Source: Oceanobacillus massiliensis str. N'diop
GTDB lineage: Bacteria; Bacillota; Bacilli; Bacillales; Amphibacillaceae
Assembly: GCF_000285495.1 (NCBI RefSeq)
Contig: NZ_HE610978.1
Span: 524,525 to 588,524, forward strand
Reading direction: 5' to 3'
Length of the DNA: 64,000 nt
Below the pieces are notes generated by a model. That model was not told the origin of the DNA. It saw nothing but the letters and a program-made list of their open reading frames with translations, and did not search any database. Below are positions 8,436 through 18,014 of the stretch, piece after piece. Position numbers and translations under genes: made by a program. How positions within the stretch are numbered: the first letter of the stretch is position 1; every line of letters begins with the position of its first letter.

Positions 8436-9746
8436 TTAGTTCTTTATGGAGCGGTTCTTCGTATCTTCATAAGCCTTCTGGAATTTCTGAATATCCCCTG
8501 CACCCATGAAAATTAAAACACTGTCTTTATATTCCTGAAGCACTTCCGTCTGTTTCAGATCAAGAAGCTTGCTGTCGGGAATCAATTCCTGTAATTCATT
8601 GATTGTAAGCTGGCCTGATTCTTCTCTTGCAGACCCGAAAATATCACATAAGTATACATCATCAGCTTCATTTAAGCTATCAGCAAATTCCTGCAAGAAC
8701 GTTTTTGTTCTGGTAAACGTATGCGGCTGGAATATAGCCACAACTTGTTTAGTTGGATATTTCTTTCTGGCAGATTCAATTGTTGCCATGATTTCTTTCG
8801 GATGATGGGCGTAATCATCGATAATAACCTGATCTCCGGCCATTTTTTCCGTAAATCGGCGCTTAACACCTTGGAATGAATAAAGTTTCTTAATATCCTC
8901 TGCTACAATGCCTTCATAGTGGCAGATTGCTATGACGGACAATGCATTCAGGATATTATGATTGCCATACATAGGTATGGTAAATGTGTCATAATACGTA
9001 TTTCTTACAAACACATCAAACTGTGTCCCCTCAGTTGTTTCCTGGACATTTTGAGCCTGAAAATCATTCGTTTCGGCAAATCCGTAATAGATGACCGGAA
9101 CCTTGGTATGGATTTTCTGCAGCTCTTCGTCGTCACCACATGCCACAATACACTTCTTAACACGGTCTGCCATTGATTGAAATGCATCGACAACATCATC
9201 AAGGCTCGTAAAATAGTCCGGATGATCAAAATCAATATTGGTCATGATGGCATAATCAGGTTCATAGCTCAGAAAATGGCGGCGGTATTCGCATGCTTCA
9301 AAAACAAAATATTTGCTGTCTACATGTCCATTACCTGTTCCATCTCCTATCAGATAGGAAATCGGAAAAGTCTCATTGAGAACATGTGCAAGCAATCCTG
9401 TAGTGGAAGTCTTGCCATGTGCCCCTGTTACGGCAATACTTGTGAATTGCTTTAACCATTCGCCAAGGAATTCATGATATCTATAAAAGGTACAGCCCTG
9501 TTTTTTTGCTTCCTGAATTTCAATATGTTCATCTGAAAAAGCATTTCCTGCAATAACGGTAAATTCTTCTTTAATATTACTCTCCGAAAACGGGAGTATC
9601 GGGATATTTTTTGCTTCCAGTGACTCCTGTGTAAAAAACTTCTTATCTACATCCGAGCCCTGGACTTTTTCACCTGAGTCGTGAAGGATTTGTGCAAGAG
9701 CACTCATTCCTGTCCCTTTAATACCAATAAAATGGTAAGTTGTCAT
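8436..9746 (-). CDS. murC: UDP-N-acetylmuramate--L-alanine ligase
   Basis: Cytoplasmic ligase that adds the first amino acid (L-Ala) to UDP-MurNAc in peptidoglycan synthesis, 436 aa. N-terminal Rossmann motif [15 protein letters not shown], central ATP-binding motif [12 protein letters not shown] (about 105-116), and the Mur ligase signature FDHPDYF and [11 protein letters not shown]. The frame opens eight codons further up, but GGAGG lies eight bases before the ATG at 9746, which gives the family start [11 protein letters not shown]. Gene order murC-ytxG is as in B. subtilis, though each unit has its own signals. Confidence 0.96.
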   Translation of the reverse strand: MTTYHFIGIKGTGMSALAQILHDSGEKVQGSDVDKKFFTQESLEAKNIPILPFSESNIKEEFTVIAGNAFSDEHIEIQEAKKQGCTFYRYHEFLGEWLKQFTSIAVTGAHGKTSTTGLLAHVLNETFPISYLIGDGTGNGHVDSKYFVFEACEYRRHFLSYEPDYAIMTNIDFDHPDYFTSLDDVVDAFQSMADRVKKCIVACGDDEELQKIHTKVPVIYYGFAETNDFQAQNVQETTEGTQFDVFVRNTYYDTFTIPMYGNHNILNALSVIAICHYEGIVAEDIKKLYSFQGVKRRFTEKMAGDQVIIDDYAHHPKEIMATIESARKKYPTKQVVAIFQPHTFTRTKTFLQEFADSLNEADDVYLCDIFGSAREESGQLTINELQELIPDSKLLDLKQTEVLQEYKDSVLIFMGAGDIQKFQKAYEDTKNRSIKN

Positions 9747-9946
9747 AAAACGAACCTCCAACATGTTCATACAAACATTTATCTAAAAATTGTATGAAAG
9801 GATATTCATACCGCTTCATTATAGCAAAGATCGATTTAGTTTCAAACACTTTATACTGACTGCTCTATAATTAGAAAATTGATTAATATTAGTGAATCGC
9901 TTTGATAACGAATATTTACTGGATGATCCGTATCTGCTTGTATAGC

Positions 9947-11062
9947 TTATTTGTTCGGGTCATGATAGTCAACCTTTTCAAGCCGGGGATTCGGTCTGAA
10001 ACGCCGTCCCTCTTTTGCTTCAGGACTGCCATTCAAAAGAACCAAATCACCGGTAAAGCCGATATTGAGCCGTAGCAAGCTTCGGCCGACACCATACATA
10101 TCCACTGGCACACCTGCTTTTTCAAACTCGGTAATCCTATCCTCCGTAAATCCTCCTGTCACCATGATTTTAACATGCTGGAAACCATCATCATCCAGTG
10201 CTTTCCTTAAAGCAAACAGCAATTCAGGATTGACCCCGCGCGGATCGAATGTTCCCATTAAATGATGATTTCTAAGGAAATACTTATCAACGAGTGTTCG
10301 CGATGTATCAAGGCGAACAGACTTTAATTTATCGCCAAATTCGCGAGCGACTTTCAGTGAATCCGTAATGACATCATTATTGTAATCAACAAGTGCGGCC
10401 AATTCATCTTCAGGATACATCTCATGGTAGGCTTTTGCAGCTGCAACCGTATCTCCGCGAAACATTTGAATCAGCGCATGTGGCATCGTTCCCATACCTT
10501 CTTTGCCCCACCACTCATTCATTGCATGTGTAGCCTGTGCGGTAGAACCCCCAATAAATGCAGCGTACCCATCACCGGCCTGTGTCGTATAATGGTCATC
10601 ACGGTCACCCATAAATATAACCGGCTTCTTCTCCCCGGAGGTTCGCGCAGCTTTTACCACATTGTATACATTTGTTGCCACAGATGTTCTTCTAGCAAGG
10701 ATACCATCTATAAGTCCTTCGAGAAAGCCAAACTGCTGATAGGATCCGGAAATCGTCATTACCGTCTCATATGGACTGATTTTATCTCCATCTTTCAATG
10801 ATTTTATCTCCAATGTTTCAGGATGATCGGCGAAGCTATGGAGTAATGCAATAGCTTCATCGGTTCCGCACAGTACAGCATCCTCTTTCTGAAAAAACTG
10901 CATGGTTACATAATTATGGGGTATTTTCTTCTCGGCAATCTCTTTTGTTTTTAAAAAGTATACAGCGGAGAACCAACCATCTTTGATGCGTTCATCAAAT
11001 TTAAATGTTTTGTTGGTAAGACGTTTGATATTCCCTGAAAGCTTCTGACTGATTTCCTTCAT
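9947..11062 (-). CDS. Nicotinate phosphoribosyltransferase
   Basis: 371-aa enzyme of NAD salvage that joins nicotinate to phosphoribosyl pyrophosphate. Family features include SPYETVMTISG, the segment IFMGDRDDHYTTQAGDGY, the loop GGSTAQATHAMNEWWG, VRLDTSRTLVDKYFL and the phosphate-binding segment MVTGGFTEDRITEFEKAG. The start has AAGGAG at suitable spacing. It belongs to the compact archaeal/Bacillus subfamily rather than the PncB type of about 480 aa. No clear terminator follows. It lies between murC and sftA on the same strand, with own leader regions of 70-200 bp. Confidence 0.88.
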   Translation of the reverse strand: MKEISQKLSGNIKRLTNKTFKFDERIKDGWFSAVYFLKTKEIAEKKIPHNYVTMQFFQKEDAVLCGTDEAIALLHSFADHPETLEIKSLKDGDKISPYETVMTISGSYQQFGFLEGLIDGILARRTSVATNVYNVVKAARTSGEKKPVIFMGDRDDHYTTQAGDGYAAFIGGSTAQATHAMNEWWGKEGMGTMPHALIQMFRGDTVAAAKAYHEMYPEDELAALVDYNNDVITDSLKVAREFGDKLKSVRLDTSRTLVDKYFLRNHHLMGTFDPRGVNPELLFALRKALDDDGFQHVKIMVTGGFTEDRITEFEKAGVPVDMYGVGRSLLRLNIGFTGDLVLLNGSPEAKEGRRFRPNPRLEKVDYHDPNK

Positions 11063-11134
11063 TATAATGATGTCTCCTTATCGATTATCCATAGTCTCTA
11101 TATCATATAGAATTTTTCAATTTCAGACAAACAA

Positions 11135-13705
11135 TTAAAACTCTTCAAGCTGGTTTTGGGCAATCAGAACATCTCTCGGTTTGCTTCCATTCTGTCCGGA
11201 AATAATTCCTCTTCCCTCGAGCGAATCAATAAGCCGTGCCGCCCTATTGTAACCAATTTTAAAATGACGCTGGAGCAGGGATGTACTAGCACTGTTTTGA
11301 TTGAGAATAAATTGAATGGCTTCATCCATTAATTCATCCACGTCCTCATCCATACTGAGCTGTTCAAGCAGCTCCTCCTGTTCAAATAAGTAATTCGGCT
11401 CAGCAATTGTCCGAGCATAGGCGGTTACACGCTCAATCTCTTCATCGGATACAAATGGACCTTGCAGACGAACGCTCTTTCCGGCACCATTTTCAACAAA
11501 CAGCATGTCTCCTTTTCCAAGCAGCTTTTCTGCGCCGCTGGAATCAAGAATTGTACGGGAGTCGATTTGGGATGAAACACTGAAAGCAATCCTTGTTGGG
11601 ATGTTTGCTTTAATCAGACCGGTAATGACATCCACAGACGGACGCTGTGTTGCCAGGAGCAGGTGAATCCCGCATGCCCTTGCTTTCTGTGCGATCCGGC
11701 TAATCGAATCCTCGACATCCTGTGGAGACATCATCATCAAATCAGCAAGCTCATCAATCACAATGATGATAAAAGGCATTTTTTTATCGGCTCTTCCCTG
11801 TTTGACTACCTTTTGGTTATATCGCTCGATGTCCCGGACACCTTCCTGGACAAACTTCTCATAGCGTTCTTCCATCTCGCCTACTGCCCATTTCAGACTT
11901 TGTGTCGCTGCCTTCACATCTGTAATCACCGGAGCCACCAAATGGGGTATCCCATTGTAAGGTGCAAGCTCCACCATTTTAGGATCTATCAGAAGGAACT
12001 TCACGTCTTCATGGCTCGCCTTATAAATCAGACTGATTAAAATCGTGTTGATACACACACTTTTACCCGATCCTGTCGCACCAGCTATCAGGCCATGGGG
12101 CATCTTCTGGACATTGGTAATCTTCGGATAGCCTTCTATCGTAAGACCAAGCGCTATACTTAATGGAGATTTACTCTCTCGAAAATCAGCAGTTTCGAAA
12201 ATTCCCTGCAATCCAACCATCTCAGCCTTTAGATTCGGCACTTCAATCCCTACTGTATTTTTCCCTGGAATCGGTGCTTCAATTCGAATATCCTTTGCAG
12301 ACATGTTTAATTTCAAATCATCCGAGAGGTTTTTAATCTTGCTTACTTTAACTCCCATCTCCGGTTGCACTTCAAATCTCGTAACGGATGGACCCTGTGT
12401 TGCTTTTACAACCTTGGCACGAACATTGAAGTACTTTAAAGTCTGCTCCAATAATTGCTGCTGTTCATTTACCCACAGCTGGTCATCAGTATTTTTTCCA
12501 ACAGGGTCATTCAGCAAATGATATGGAACATGAATCTTTTGCTCCGGGATGATTACTTGCTGAACTTCAACAGGTTCATGTGTGCTATCAGATTGCTGGG
12601 CCGTTTCCTGCACTGCTTCCCCATCTGAGGTTGCCTGTGTGCCTAACACATCTCGCTTCCTGTCCGCAGCTTCCCTTTCAAAATATGGTTTGTCCAAATT
12701 TTGCCGGCTCGATTTCCGACTTTCCGCTTCTACTGGCCGGATGGGCGTGTTCTGCCGTTCACTTGCGGCAGTGCGCTTCTGTTTATCAAAAAGATTCTTC
12801 TTATCCCTTGGCGTCATCAGAACATTAAAAGGTTCTGACTTGGATTCACCAGTTCTTCTATCAAATGCCCTTCTATTTTCCCTTGAACTGATTGGATTCA
12901 TCTTACGCTGTCTTTCCTGTTCACGTTTTGCTTCATTTAAATCGTCTTTCCCATCGGACACTCTATCCTCCCGCGATTCTATAGCGGCCGCTGCTTCTTC
13001 TTTATGCAGATTCAGACTGGAATTAAGCGTGTTTTCAGAAGGTATGTCTTCTTTTGGTTCAGTTTCCTTTGCTTTGACATTTTCCGAATCCCTATTATTT
13101 ATACGATGTACAGACGCAGGCTCGTTACCTGCTGATGGAAGTATATTTTTCTGAATTTCCGAAGAAAGTGAGCTAGTCTGATCGGAAATATCCTGGTTAA
13201 GTTCCTTACGTTTATAGGCAGGAATCTGTTCAATTTCTTCATTCTGCCTTCTTTTTTGGAATCCGTATATGGGGGATGGAACTTCTGTAGGCTGAAATGG
13301 TATACTCGGGTCCTTCTTATATACTTTTCTTCCTGGTATCGATTTTTCCCGAGGCTCGATTCTTTGAGCCTTCTCTTCCCCACCACTGCTTGTCTGCCCG
13401 TCTTTTCTATGCTGATTGTTATGCTTTTCTTTATCCTGGGAAGACCTTTCCTGACGTTTACTTTGTTTTTTCTGATAGGCAGGGATATCCTCCCTTGCCT
13501 TATTTGTTTGTGGCTCATCCGGTATCACCGGGAAACGGAATGCATTTCTCTCCGGATATTGATATGTCATTTTTGCCTTCAATTGCTGTTTTCCGCCATT
13601 ACGAAAATCGCTTGGTTTGGTTTCCACAATTTCTTCTACTTCAATTTCAACTTCTTTAGTAAAGATATTCTTTATTTTTTCTTTCCATTGGTCCCACATT
13701 TTCAT
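11135..13705 (-). CDS. sftA: Soluble FtsK/SpoIIIE-type DNA translocase SftA
   Basis: Septum-associated DNA pump that clears chromosomal DNA from the closing septum. 856 aa. There is no transmembrane domain at the N-terminus, as in B. subtilis SftA (formerly YtpST). Residues about 50-390 are a charged, Gln/Ser/Glu-rich linker. The motor follows: Walker A GATGSGKSV (about residue 543), LLIDPKMVEL, the Walker B region IIIVIDELADLMM, and LLATQRPSVDVITG. The C-terminal winged-helix gamma domain (GYNRAARLIDSLEGRGII) should read KOPS/SRS-like sequences. The RBS is weak. The separate terminator of ytpR upstream suggests its own promoter. Confidence 0.93.
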   Translation of the reverse strand: MKMWDQWKEKIKNIFTKEVEIEVEEIVETKPSDFRNGGKQQLKAKMTYQYPERNAFRFPVIPDEPQTNKAREDIPAYQKKQSKRQERSSQDKEKHNNQHRKDGQTSSGGEEKAQRIEPREKSIPGRKVYKKDPSIPFQPTEVPSPIYGFQKRRQNEEIEQIPAYKRKELNQDISDQTSSLSSEIQKNILPSAGNEPASVHRINNRDSENVKAKETEPKEDIPSENTLNSSLNLHKEEAAAAIESREDRVSDGKDDLNEAKREQERQRKMNPISSRENRRAFDRRTGESKSEPFNVLMTPRDKKNLFDKQKRTAASERQNTPIRPVEAESRKSSRQNLDKPYFEREAADRKRDVLGTQATSDGEAVQETAQQSDSTHEPVEVQQVIIPEQKIHVPYHLLNDPVGKNTDDQLWVNEQQQLLEQTLKYFNVRAKVVKATQGPSVTRFEVQPEMGVKVSKIKNLSDDLKLNMSAKDIRIEAPIPGKNTVGIEVPNLKAEMVGLQGIFETADFRESKSPLSIALGLTIEGYPKITNVQKMPHGLIAGATGSGKSVCINTILISLIYKASHEDVKFLLIDPKMVELAPYNGIPHLVAPVITDVKAATQSLKWAVGEMEERYEKFVQEGVRDIERYNQKVVKQGRADKKMPFIIIVIDELADLMMMSPQDVEDSISRIAQKARACGIHLLLATQRPSVDVITGLIKANIPTRIAFSVSSQIDSRTILDSSGAEKLLGKGDMLFVENGAGKSVRLQGPFVSDEEIERVTAYARTIAEPNYLFEQEELLEQLSMDEDVDELMDEAIQFILNQNSASTSLLQRHFKIGYNRAARLIDSLEGRGIISGQNGSKPRDVLIAQNQLEEF

Positions 13706-13862
13706 TCACTCATTTCTGTTTCCTAAAAATAGTTCACTCTCTATTCTAGCAGTTTTTGGATGTATTTGGAATGTATCTGGAAAAGGAATCTAAGAAAGGC
13801 TTCTTGTCAGGATCATCCAGAATTCAGAAAACAGATATGGGGAACGGAATCGATACCTGTAA

Positions 13863-13895
13863 TTAAAAAACAGCCTCTGTATCATTCAGAGGCTG
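13863..13895 (-). terminator. Intrinsic terminator of the ytpPQR operon
   Basis: Stem CAGCCTCTG (13871-13879) / CAGAGGCTG (13887-13895) followed on the minus strand by TTTTTTAATT. Confidence 0.9.
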
Positions 13896-13901
13896 CTCCA
13901 T

Positions 13902-14504
13902 TTAAAATACAAACTCTTCCCCAGCGGAATAGGAATCATCCAGTACATAGATCCCTTTTTCCTTTGGTGCGTTCGGCAAACCAAGTTCTTTCTGAGAACA
14001 GATCATCCCATCAGATGGAACGCCGCGGAGCTCAGAAGCCTTGATTTTCATCCCGCTCGGCATTGTTGCACCCACTTTGGCAACAACCATCTTTTGACCT
14101 GCATCAATATTCGGTGCCCCGCATACGATTTGTAACGTTTCCGTACCCACATCGACCTGGCAAACGCTCAACTTATCTGCATTTTCATGTGGCCCTTTAT
14201 TGGTAACATACCCTACTACAAATTTCGGGCTCAAATCAAAATCAAGGGGGTCGCTTAGATTATTTGCTTGGAATAACTGCTTTATTTCCTGTAAAAAGGT
14301 TTCTGTAAGCTTGATTTTGCCCTTTTCCTTCAGGTCAAAATGCTCGGAAGCCTGGAAAATATTATATCCCAGAATATCACCAGCTTTTGTGGTGATTTTC
14401 GTAATATCACCAAACTTTTCATGTTCAATCTCGTATCTGTCGCCATCTTTAATTGGAATCAGCAGGACGTCACCGATTCCGTCTGGATTATAAAAAACAT
14501 CCAT
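13902..14504 (-). CDS. ytpR: tRNA-binding-domain protein YtpR
   Basis: A 200-aa protein whose C-terminal half (about 90-200) is an EMAP/CsaA-type OB-fold tRNA-binding domain like that at the N-terminus of bacterial PheT: VGYVTNKGPHENADKLSVCQ, LQIVCGAPNIDAGQKMVVA, SELRGVPSDGMICSQKELG. The N-terminal 90 residues are a DUF4479-type extension. It is not a synthetase, as it lacks catalytic domains. The RBS (AGGAAGGATGAG) is good. It lies 14 bp after ytpQ and is the last gene of the ytpPQR operon. Its role is not established. Confidence 0.9.
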   Translation of the reverse strand: MDVFYNPDGIGDVLLIPIKDGDRYEIEHEKFGDITKITTKAGDILGYNIFQASEHFDLKEKGKIKLTETFLQEIKQLFQANNLSDPLDFDLSPKFVVGYVTNKGPHENADKLSVCQVDVGTETLQIVCGAPNIDAGQKMVVAKVGATMPSGMKIKASELRGVPSDGMICSQKELGLPNAPKEKGIYVLDDSYSAGEEFVF

Positions 14505-14518
14505 TTAACTCATCCTTC

Positions 14519-15328
14519 CTAGCTTTTCTCCGGTTTGTTTTTCGCAAGTATAAATATGGGCTCCAATTTCTTATCTTCATAAATGAACGGAAGAGATGTA
14601 ATCGGAATACGACCTTCTGCAAAGAACTTCATCGTCATCTGCGCTAAAATATCATACCCCATTTTGTTCTGGATGTCAGCAAAAATCAGGACATCCTGAT
14701 GCGGAACGGCAACAGTCAGATCCCCCTTGGCATTTGCCTTCATTTCTTCAAGAAAGACTTCGTTCAAAATTCTGCTGGCATCATACCCATCCTGTGTCGC
14801 TACAAAATAGAAATCATTGTCGGCAACACGATCATGTTTCGGTTCACGCGAAAGTGAACGCACATTAAAGGCTGCAATTTCATTAATACGGGAAACCGTC
14901 CAGCCCTCTTCTTGAAGAAGCTCTTCATCCACCAGCCGGTAAGACTTGCCGAGATCCAAAGCATAGAAGATCCTTGTTTCTGCTGTATGGTCTTTATAAA
15001 CCAGCTTGGCACCTGCCTTGGTCTCCGTTGGGAAGGAAGGCGAACGCAGAACAGGATAGATATTTTTCTCCATGCCTGAGAGATGATGCTCCTCATCCAT
15101 AATCCGGAGCGCCTCTTTAATATGCTCTTCCAGTTCATCAATCGCTGTTTCACCGCGCTCGTTATATTTCACAACCATATTCGGCAGCGTAATGGATATT
15201 CCCTGCTTCGATTCCTTCCATTCTATCCGAAATGTATCTGTATCCCGATTGAATGAAGTATTATAATTCTCATTCGAGAGCCGTTCTTCCAATATTTTCT
15301 TTAATTTAAAGCTTGTCATTTTCGACAT
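14519..15328 (-). CDS. ytpQ: DUF1444 protein YtpQ
   Basis: 269-aa soluble protein matching the DUF1444/YtpQ family: N-terminal KLKKILEERLSNENY, central LPNMVVKYNERGE and YPVLRSPSFPTETKAGA, and the C-terminal segment PFIYEDKKLEPIFILAKNK. RBS AGGAGGTAAC before the ATG. It lies between ytpP and ytpR with gaps of 24 and 14 bp, so it is in one operon. The function is unknown. Conservation of the operon with a thioredoxin-like and a tRNA-binding protein suggests a link to redox or translation, but this is only inference. Confidence 0.9.
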   Translation of the reverse strand: MSKMTSFKLKKILEERLSNENYNTSFNRDTDTFRIEWKESKQGISITLPNMVVKYNERGETAIDELEEHIKEALRIMDEEHHLSGMEKNIYPVLRSPSFPTETKAGAKLVYKDHTAETRIFYALDLGKSYRLVDEELLQEEGWTVSRINEIAAFNVRSLSREPKHDRVADNDFYFVATQDGYDASRILNEVFLEEMKANAKGDLTVAVPHQDVLIFADIQNKMGYDILAQMTMKFFAEGRIPITSLPFIYEDKKLEPIFILAKNKPEKS

Positions 15329-15352
15329 TCAGTTACCTCCTGAAACCATCAA

Positions 15353-15670
15353 TTAGGCAGTTAATCCATCAATAAACTGTTCTATCTCCTCTTTCGTTTT
15401 TCGATCCTTGCTGACGAATCTTCCTGCCTCTTTCCCATCCGTAAATGCCAGAAAACTCGGAATCCCAAAGATATCATGCTCTTGGCAGACTTCAATAAAT
15501 TCATCTCTGTTAACTTCCACAAACTGATACTGCGGATATGCATCCTCTATCTCTGGTAATACCGGCTCAATCACACGGCAGTCCGGACACCAGCCTGCAG
15601 AAAAAATAAAAATTACTTGTTCATTATCTTTTAACTCATTAAACTGTTCAACAGATTCTAAATGTTTCAT
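15353..15670 (-). CDS. ytpP: Thioredoxin-like protein YtpP
   Basis: 105-aa thioredoxin-fold protein with the active-site motif WCPDC (FSAGWCPDCRVIEPV, about residues 26-40), followed by the cis-proline segment GIPSFLAF. The middle residues PD instead of GP mark it as a thioredoxin-like variant with probably altered redox potential. First gene of ytpPQR. A TTG/ATG-rich leader makes the RBS (AAAGGA or AAGG) less clear, but the ATG at 15670 gives the usual length. It likely acts as a cytosolic thiol reductant or in bacillithiol redox control, as reported for the B. subtilis protein. Confidence 0.9.
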   Translation of the reverse strand: MKHLESVEQFNELKDNEQVIFIFSAGWCPDCRVIEPVLPEIEDAYPQYQFVEVNRDEFIEVCQEHDIFGIPSFLAFTDGKEAGRFVSKDRKTKEEIEQFIDGLTA

Positions 15671-15894
15671 CCTTCATCAACGTCCTTTCTCCCCTTATCA
15701 TATCCTTGATTGCACTCCGATTCAATTATCTTGGTTTGGGATTATGCAGCCTGGAGTGGACAGCAGGAATAACGTAGATTTTCGCACTTATTTTGCAGGG
15801 AAGCCGGAGGGTGCGTCTACGAGGACGCGCTCTTTTTGGCTGATGCTTGAAACCGGTTTGAACTGTACGCAGGGCAGGGTTGGGCGGGAGGATT

Positions 15895-16180
15895 TTTTTG
15901 GTCGATTCCGCGTTTTTTGGGATATTTCCGCGCTTTTCTCGGTTTTTCCGCGCTTCTCTCGGTTTTTCCGCGCTTCCCTCGGTTTTTCCGCGGTTCTCTC
16001 GGTTTTTCCGCGGTTCTCTCGGTTTTTCCGCGCTTTCTCCGATTATTCCGCGGTTCTCTCGGTTTTTCCGCGCTTTCTCCGATTATTCCGCGCTTCTCTC
16101 GATTATTCCGCGCTTTTCTCGGTTTTTCCGCGCTTTCCTCGTTTATTCTGCGGTTTCCTCGTTTATTCCGCGCACTCCCG
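15895..16180. repeat. Large tandem array, exact 20-bp period, TTCCGCG core
   Basis: Fourteen consecutive units keep an exact 20-bp register from 15901 to 16180. The typical unit is GGTTTTTCCGCGCTTTTCTC. The TTCCGCG core is changed only twice (GATATTTCCGCG is shifted context; TTCTGCG at about 16147). The spacer alternates among CTTCTCTCGG, CTTTCTCCGATTA and GTTCTCTCGG. Because 20 is not a multiple of 3, all three plus frames read the same 60-nt superperiod and stay open, giving three overlapping false frames of about 100-150 codons between 15744 and 16227. No RBS or transcription signal supports translation. It fills the gap between ytpP and the lipoprotein gene (15671-16262), which has no other content. 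Confidence 0.95.
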
Positions 16181-16262
16181 CTTCTAACTTTGTTATCCTA
16201 TTACCTTGGCAAATGCGGATAATTTAGGCCCTTGTATCACGATACAAACATTCTCCTGTTTT

Positions 16263-16775
16263 TTACTGCTGCATTGCAATTGATTTTGCGGTTTTCATCA
16301 ATTCATCTGCATCCTGCTCCATGTTTGTTTTTGTTGTATAAGTAGTAATTTTCACTCCCCCTACGCCCACTTGCATTTCGTAGCCTTCTTCAATCTCCGG
16401 CAGTATGCGGATATAGCCAAATGATGTGTCATTATTGAATGATTCCAGAACTAACACTTTTTCATTCTTTGATGCAGCATTGAAATTCATTTCACTTTGT
16501 GCGTTTTCAATTGGATTTTTGAAAACGATGTATGTCTGCTTTCCATCTTCCAATATCAGATTGCTTTCGTCATTGCTTTCCACTGTCAGATGGGCGGGTA
16601 TGTATATCGGATCGCCATTTATTTCCTCATTGGCCTTAATCTGTGCCTCATCATAGAAAGCTTCCTCAGCAGCAGTTTCAGCTTCTGAAATTGCGGTTTC
16701 TTCTGATTTCAGACTGCAGCCTGCCAGTATTAGCGCAAATAGAATTGCACCAAACATATAAATTGGATTTTTCAC
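16263..16775 (-). CDS. Hypothetical lipoprotein
   Basis: 170-aa secreted lipoprotein. A GTG start at 16775 is chosen because AGGGGG precedes it by seven bases and because the resulting N-terminus is a type II signal peptide ending in the lipobox LAGC (cysteine about residue 19). An Ala/Glu-rich spacer then leads to a beta-rich domain (YIPAHLTVESNDES, EDGKQTYIVF, VGGVKITTYTTK) and a C-terminal helix. I do not recognise the family. It is monocistronic and divergent from ytoQ. Confidence 0.75.
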   Translation of the reverse strand: MKNPIYMFGAILFALILAGCSLKSEETAISEAETAAEEAFYDEAQIKANEEINGDPIYIPAHLTVESNDESNLILEDGKQTYIVFKNPIENAQSEMNFNAASKNEKVLVLESFNNDTSFGYIRILPEIEEGYEMQVGVGGVKITTYTTKTNMEQDADELMKTAKSIAMQQ

Positions 16776-16932
16776 ATTGTTTCCCCCTGTACAGTCCTTT
16801 TTTCCACATAATATCATACTATTAAATGGGGAAATTTTAAACCACGTTTTACTGTATGCGCTATCATTTATTTGCAATACGGATAAAGTCGTTTACTATG
16901 AATGGTAGATGCTATATTTTGGAGGGATAAAA

Positions 16933-17373
16933 ATGGAGCTTACTGTTTATTTGGCCGGTCAAATCCATGACAGCTGGCGTGAAGATGTAAAGAGAAAGGC
17001 AAATGAAAGAAACCTGCCGCTCACCTTTGTGGGACCGCAGACGAATCATGATAGATCCGATCATGTTGGCGAGCATATTTTAGGAGAACAGCCAACTGAT
17101 CTGCATAAAGATGATGCTGCCTCAAGTATCAATAACTTCCGAACACAGGTATTGATGCAAAAATCAGATGTTGTCATTGCGTTATTTGGAGAGAAGTACA
17201 AACAATGGAATACTGCAATGGATGCAAGCACAGCAATCACGATGAACAAACCGACCATCATAATCAGACCTGAATCTATTATTCATCCATTAAAAGAACT
17301 ATCAAATCGAGCAAATGTAACAGTGGATACGATTGATCATGCCCTTGATGTCCTGGCATATATTTTTGAATGA
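16933..17373 (+). CDS. ytoQ: YtoQ family protein
   Basis: 146-aa cytoplasmic protein closely matching the YtoQ family: MELTVYLAGQIHDSWRED at the N-terminus, FVGPQTNHDRSDHVG, and KSDVVIALFGEKYKQWNTAMD. The fold resembles nucleoside 2-deoxyribosyltransferase-like Rossmann proteins, but activity is unproven. The ATG at 16933 is preceded by GGAGGGATAAAA; the longer frame lacks an RBS. It sits beside ytoP and ytzB as in B. subtilis and has its own terminator. Confidence 0.9.
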   Translation: MELTVYLAGQIHDSWREDVKRKANERNLPLTFVGPQTNHDRSDHVGEHILGEQPTDLHKDDAASSINNFRTQVLMQKSDVVIALFGEKYKQWNTAMDASTAITMNKPTIIIRPESIIHPLKELSNRANVTVDTIDHALDVLAYIFE

Positions 17374-17379
17374 TAATGT

Positions 17380-17420
17380 GAAGAAGGTTGGGATTAAGCA
17401 CCCAACCTTCTTCTTGCTTT
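17380..17420 (+). terminator. Intrinsic terminator of ytoQ
   Basis: Perfect 13-bp stem GAAGAAGGTTGGG (17380-17392) / CCCAACCTTCTTC (17401-17413) followed by TTGCTTT. Confidence 0.9.
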
Positions 17421-17453
17421 GATAGGAATTCAATGGTCTGACGAAATCTTCCT

Positions 17454-17960
17454 CTATTTTCTTAGAAGGTATTCCCACTGTCCGCGCAGCAGCTTAACCA
17501 CATGTGCGAACATTTCCATACGAGTGACGAGATCATTTGTAAAGATTCCAATCGCTCCTTCGTTTTTGCTAACTTCCTGTTTCTTCGCAAACTGATCCAT
17601 CAGTATCCCCAATTCTATTCCGTCGCTGAGACCTGCCTCAATTTCATCTGGCAAAGCAATCCTCGCCCCGCTCGCTGTCAGCACCTTTCCCTCAGAGGTG
17701 ACAAGCGCGCCCCAATTGCATAAATATAGCTGGTTTGCAACATGCATGACCCCTCCTTCCAAACCAATCCCCATTGCTTCTGGTACGGATTTTGCACATT
17801 GGAATGCTCTGTTTACCGCACCATGTTTTGTCTCTTCATCGGAAAAAGGTTGTGCTGGAACCCCTGAATCTGCTGCCATTGCAGTCACGCTGGCAGTTGG
17901 GAAAATCTCTTTTACCGCACTAATCTTTGTTGGATTCTCAGATCCTATAATAATCTCCAT
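17454..17960 (-). CDS. DUF84 / YjjX-type inosine-xanthosine triphosphatase
   Basis: 168-aa protein of the DUF84 (YjjX) family, house-cleaning enzymes that hydrolyse ITP/XTP to keep deaminated purines out of nucleic acids. Visible motifs are the N-terminal GSENPTKISAVKEIF, the metal/substrate segment PFSDEETKHGAVNRA, and GIGLEGGV (about 67-74). The RBS GGGGGA precedes the ATG. It lies between ytoQ (convergent) and ytoP (upstream, same strand). The family is clear; the exact nucleotide is inferred. Confidence 0.85.
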   Translation of the reverse strand: MEIIIGSENPTKISAVKEIFPTASVTAMAADSGVPAQPFSDEETKHGAVNRAFQCAKSVPEAMGIGLEGGVMHVANQLYLCNWGALVTSEGKVLTASGARIALPDEIEAGLSDGIELGILMDQFAKKQEVSKNEGAIGIFTNDLVTRMEMFAHVVKLLRGQWEYLLRK

Positions 17961-17975
17961 TTTGTTCCCCCATTA

Positions 17976-18006
17976 AAATAGCTGCCTTCACTATCGGCAG
18001 CTATTC
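17976..18006 (-). terminator. Intrinsic terminator of ytoP
   Basis: Stem AATAGCTGCC (17977-17986) / GGCAGCTATT (17996-18005) followed by TTTTAAT on the minus strand. It ends 16 bp before the start codon of the DUF84 gene, so it separates ytoP from that gene. Confidence 0.85.
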
Positions 18007-18014
18007 CTCCTGAT

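Noticed and set aside
15840-15865. cre-like GAAACCGGTTTGAAC
   Set aside because: One fixed position differs and no gene start lies suitably downstream.
15744-16227. Three overlapping plus-strand frames of 100-150 codons encoding FPRFSRFF-like repeats
   Set aside because: They arise from the 20-bp array, which lacks stop codons in all three frames; there is no RBS and the product is the same repeat in each frame.
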